DNA of 16,851 bases. It comes from Promethearchaeota archaeon (GTDB lineage Archaea > Asgardarchaeota > Lokiarchaeia > Sigynarchaeales > SOKP01). The notes under the pieces are model-generated. The model did not search any database. It was not told where the DNA came from and saw only the letters and a list, made by a program, of their open reading frames with translations. How positions within the stretch are numbered: position 1 is the stretch's first letter; each line of letters opens with the position of its first letter. The stretch spans positions 1 through 16,851 of the forward strand of contig DAOUUT010000045.1 of assembly GCA_030668025.1 (NCBI GenBank). Direction: 5' to 3'. Below are positions 15,893-16,851 of the stretch, in pieces. The position numbers were made by a program, and so were the translations under genes.

Positions 15893-15999
15893 TAATGATT
15901 ATTACCGTTTTAGGAGTAAAATTTTAAAAAAAATTATGAATGATAAAAGTTTTAAAACATTAATAAGTTAAAATTTTACGTTAAAAAATTTCTGAAAAT

Positions 16000-16851
16000 A
16001 TGACTTTTTGCGAACACTGTGGTGAAAAAATCTCTTATTTACCTTTTAAATGCAAGTATTGTGGCGGAGTTTATTGTAAAAAAGATAGATTACCAGAAAA
16101 TCATCAGTGTACTTTTGAAATAAAGCATGAACCTATTAGCTCTTTAAATTTGAGAGAAAACCCTTCAAAAAGTGTAAATTCGCACGATACTTCAAGAGAA
16201 TTTAAGAAATATATAAAAAGACAAGAAAAACAAAAACAAAGAACAATAAAACATTACGAAAGTTATGATACTAAAACAACAAAAACCAGCAAGATAACAT
16301 ACTTAATTATCGCAATTTTTATCATGTCTATAGCTTCTATAGGATTCCCTTTATATTTAACTTTGAGTAGTTATAGCTTTTTATATTTGTGGACATTTAT
16401 TACGTCTCTTTTTGTTAGTTATACTTCTGATATATTTGGATTGTTTTTTCTAGCTATCTTAATACTATTTTTTTATATGATAATTAAAAATATAGAACGC
16501 GTATTTGGAACTAAATTTTTATTGCAATTGTATTTTATTTGCGCTATTTTTACGGGATTATTTTATATTTTATTATGGCTCCTGTTACAATTGATTTACA
16601 TGCCATATGGAAGTTTAATTGTTGTTCCATACGGTTTAGCCTCAGGAGCTTTATTAGGTGTCGTTTGTTTCATGATTTTTATGAACTGGGATCGAGAAAT
16701 GACATTTTTAATATTCTTCCTTCCAATAAGGATGAAGGGACGAACAATAATAATTTTCTTGATTTTATTAAAAGTTGTTCCAGGTCTATTATTTGCAATT
16801 GGTAATCCACTTTATTTACTTATTTATCTTCCTGATTTAGGAGGTATATTA
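16000..16851 (+). CDS. AN1-like zinc finger fused to a rhomboid-like membrane domain (runs off right edge)
   Basis: The 284 residues visible begin with an AN1-like finger: C4, C7, C18, C21, C26, H35, C37 in family spacing, but the sixth ligand position is D29 instead of His. A charged, Lys-rich linker (about 50-95) leads to a membrane domain with the rhomboid layout. Visible blocks are LWTFITSLFVS (like the WRxxTxxFxH segment), IERVFGTKFLLQLYF (like the ExxxGsxrfLxLY loop), and GLASGALLG, with S215 at the place of the catalytic Ser of GxSGAxxG. The His/Asn expected in the second core helix are not evident. At the cut-off, LPDLGGIL has D279 where HLGG would carry the catalytic His, so the protein may be a pseudoprotease; the alignment at the edge is tentative. 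A haloarchaeal AN1-rhomboid fusion is known, so the architecture has precedent. The ATG at 16000 is two residues before the first Cys. Confidence 0.82.
   Translation, partial: MTFCEHCGEKISYLPFKCKYCGGVYCKKDRLPENHQCTFEIKHEPISSLNLRENPSKSVNSHDTSREFKKYIKRQEKQKQRTIKHYESYDTKTTKTSKITYLIIAIFIMSIASIGFPLYLTLSSYSFLYLWTFITSLFVSYTSDIFGLFFLAILILFFYMIIKNIERVFGTKFLLQLYFICAIFTGLFYILLWLLLQLIYMPYGSLIVVPYGLASGALLGVVCFMIFMNWDREMTFLIFFLPIRMKGRTIIIFLILLKVVPGLLFAIGNPLYLLIYLPDLGGIL

Noticed and set aside
15917..15978. Two copies of the palindrome TAAAATTTTA between the AN1 genes
   Set aside because: Pure A/T 10-mers are expected often in this composition, and the first lies in what may be former coding sequence.
16539..16805. 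88-codon plus-strand frame inside the rhomboid-like gene
   Set aside because: It is an out-of-frame reading of the membrane helices of the AN1-rhomboid protein, which has the finger, linker and rhomboid-like order in its own frame.

Overview
The window is strongly AT-rich archaeal DNA. It carries genes found only or mainly in Archaea: a GatE-type tRNA amidotransferase subunit, a Nop5-fibrillarin C/D-box RNP pair, archaeal Elp3, the archaeal form of S-adenosylmethionine synthetase, and an archaeal HTH regulator of the COG1395 type. Start contexts fit Archaea too: several genes have a TATA-like box about 23-28 nt before the start codon (leaderless transcripts), and others have a purine-rich Shine-Dalgarno inside the preceding gene. 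The low GC, the RHH-domain protein of unknown family and the AN1 zinc fingers fused to intramembrane proteases suggest an Asgard (Lokiarchaeia-like) archaeon; that is inference, not proof.

Left part (1-4273), all on the minus strand: the N-terminal third of gatE runs off the left edge; then a complete glycyl radical enzyme with TTG start, and a protein with an N-terminal ribbon-helix-helix-like domain. A gene-poor stretch of about 500 bp (4274-4781) contains a GC-richer patch that may be a small RNA or a relic reading frame.

Middle part (4782-10215): a minus-strand group pyrD-pyrK-elp3 (pyrimidine synthesis plus tRNA wobble-uridine modification), transcribed divergently from a plus-strand nop5-flpA operon (2'-O-methylation of rRNA/tRNA guided by C/D RNAs).

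Right-middle (10256-14007): rnhB overlaps the end of a COG1395 HTH regulator on the minus strand. Next is a small HTH regulator with two CBS domains, divergent from the S-adenosylmethionine synthetase gene. The shared 152-bp promoter holds repeated elements phased by exactly 20 bp. CBS domains often bind adenosyl ligands including SAM, so this looks like a possible SAM-sensing regulator beside the SAM synthesis gene.

Right end (14134-16851): four consecutive genes whose products carry zinc knuckles. Two are small proteins that were easy to miss because neither has an ATG, GTG or TTG start: a Lys-rich zinc ribbon, and a one-helix membrane protein with one CxxC on each side of the helix. They are followed by an AN1 zinc finger fused to a site-2 protease and, in tandem, an AN1-like zinc finger fused to a rhomboid-like membrane domain whose catalytic motifs look degenerate. 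A 14-bp tandem duplication at the 3' end of the site-2 protease gene appears to have cut off a basic C-terminal tail. This zinc-finger/intramembrane-protease cluster and the CBS regulator/SAM synthetase pair are the most interesting parts of the window.
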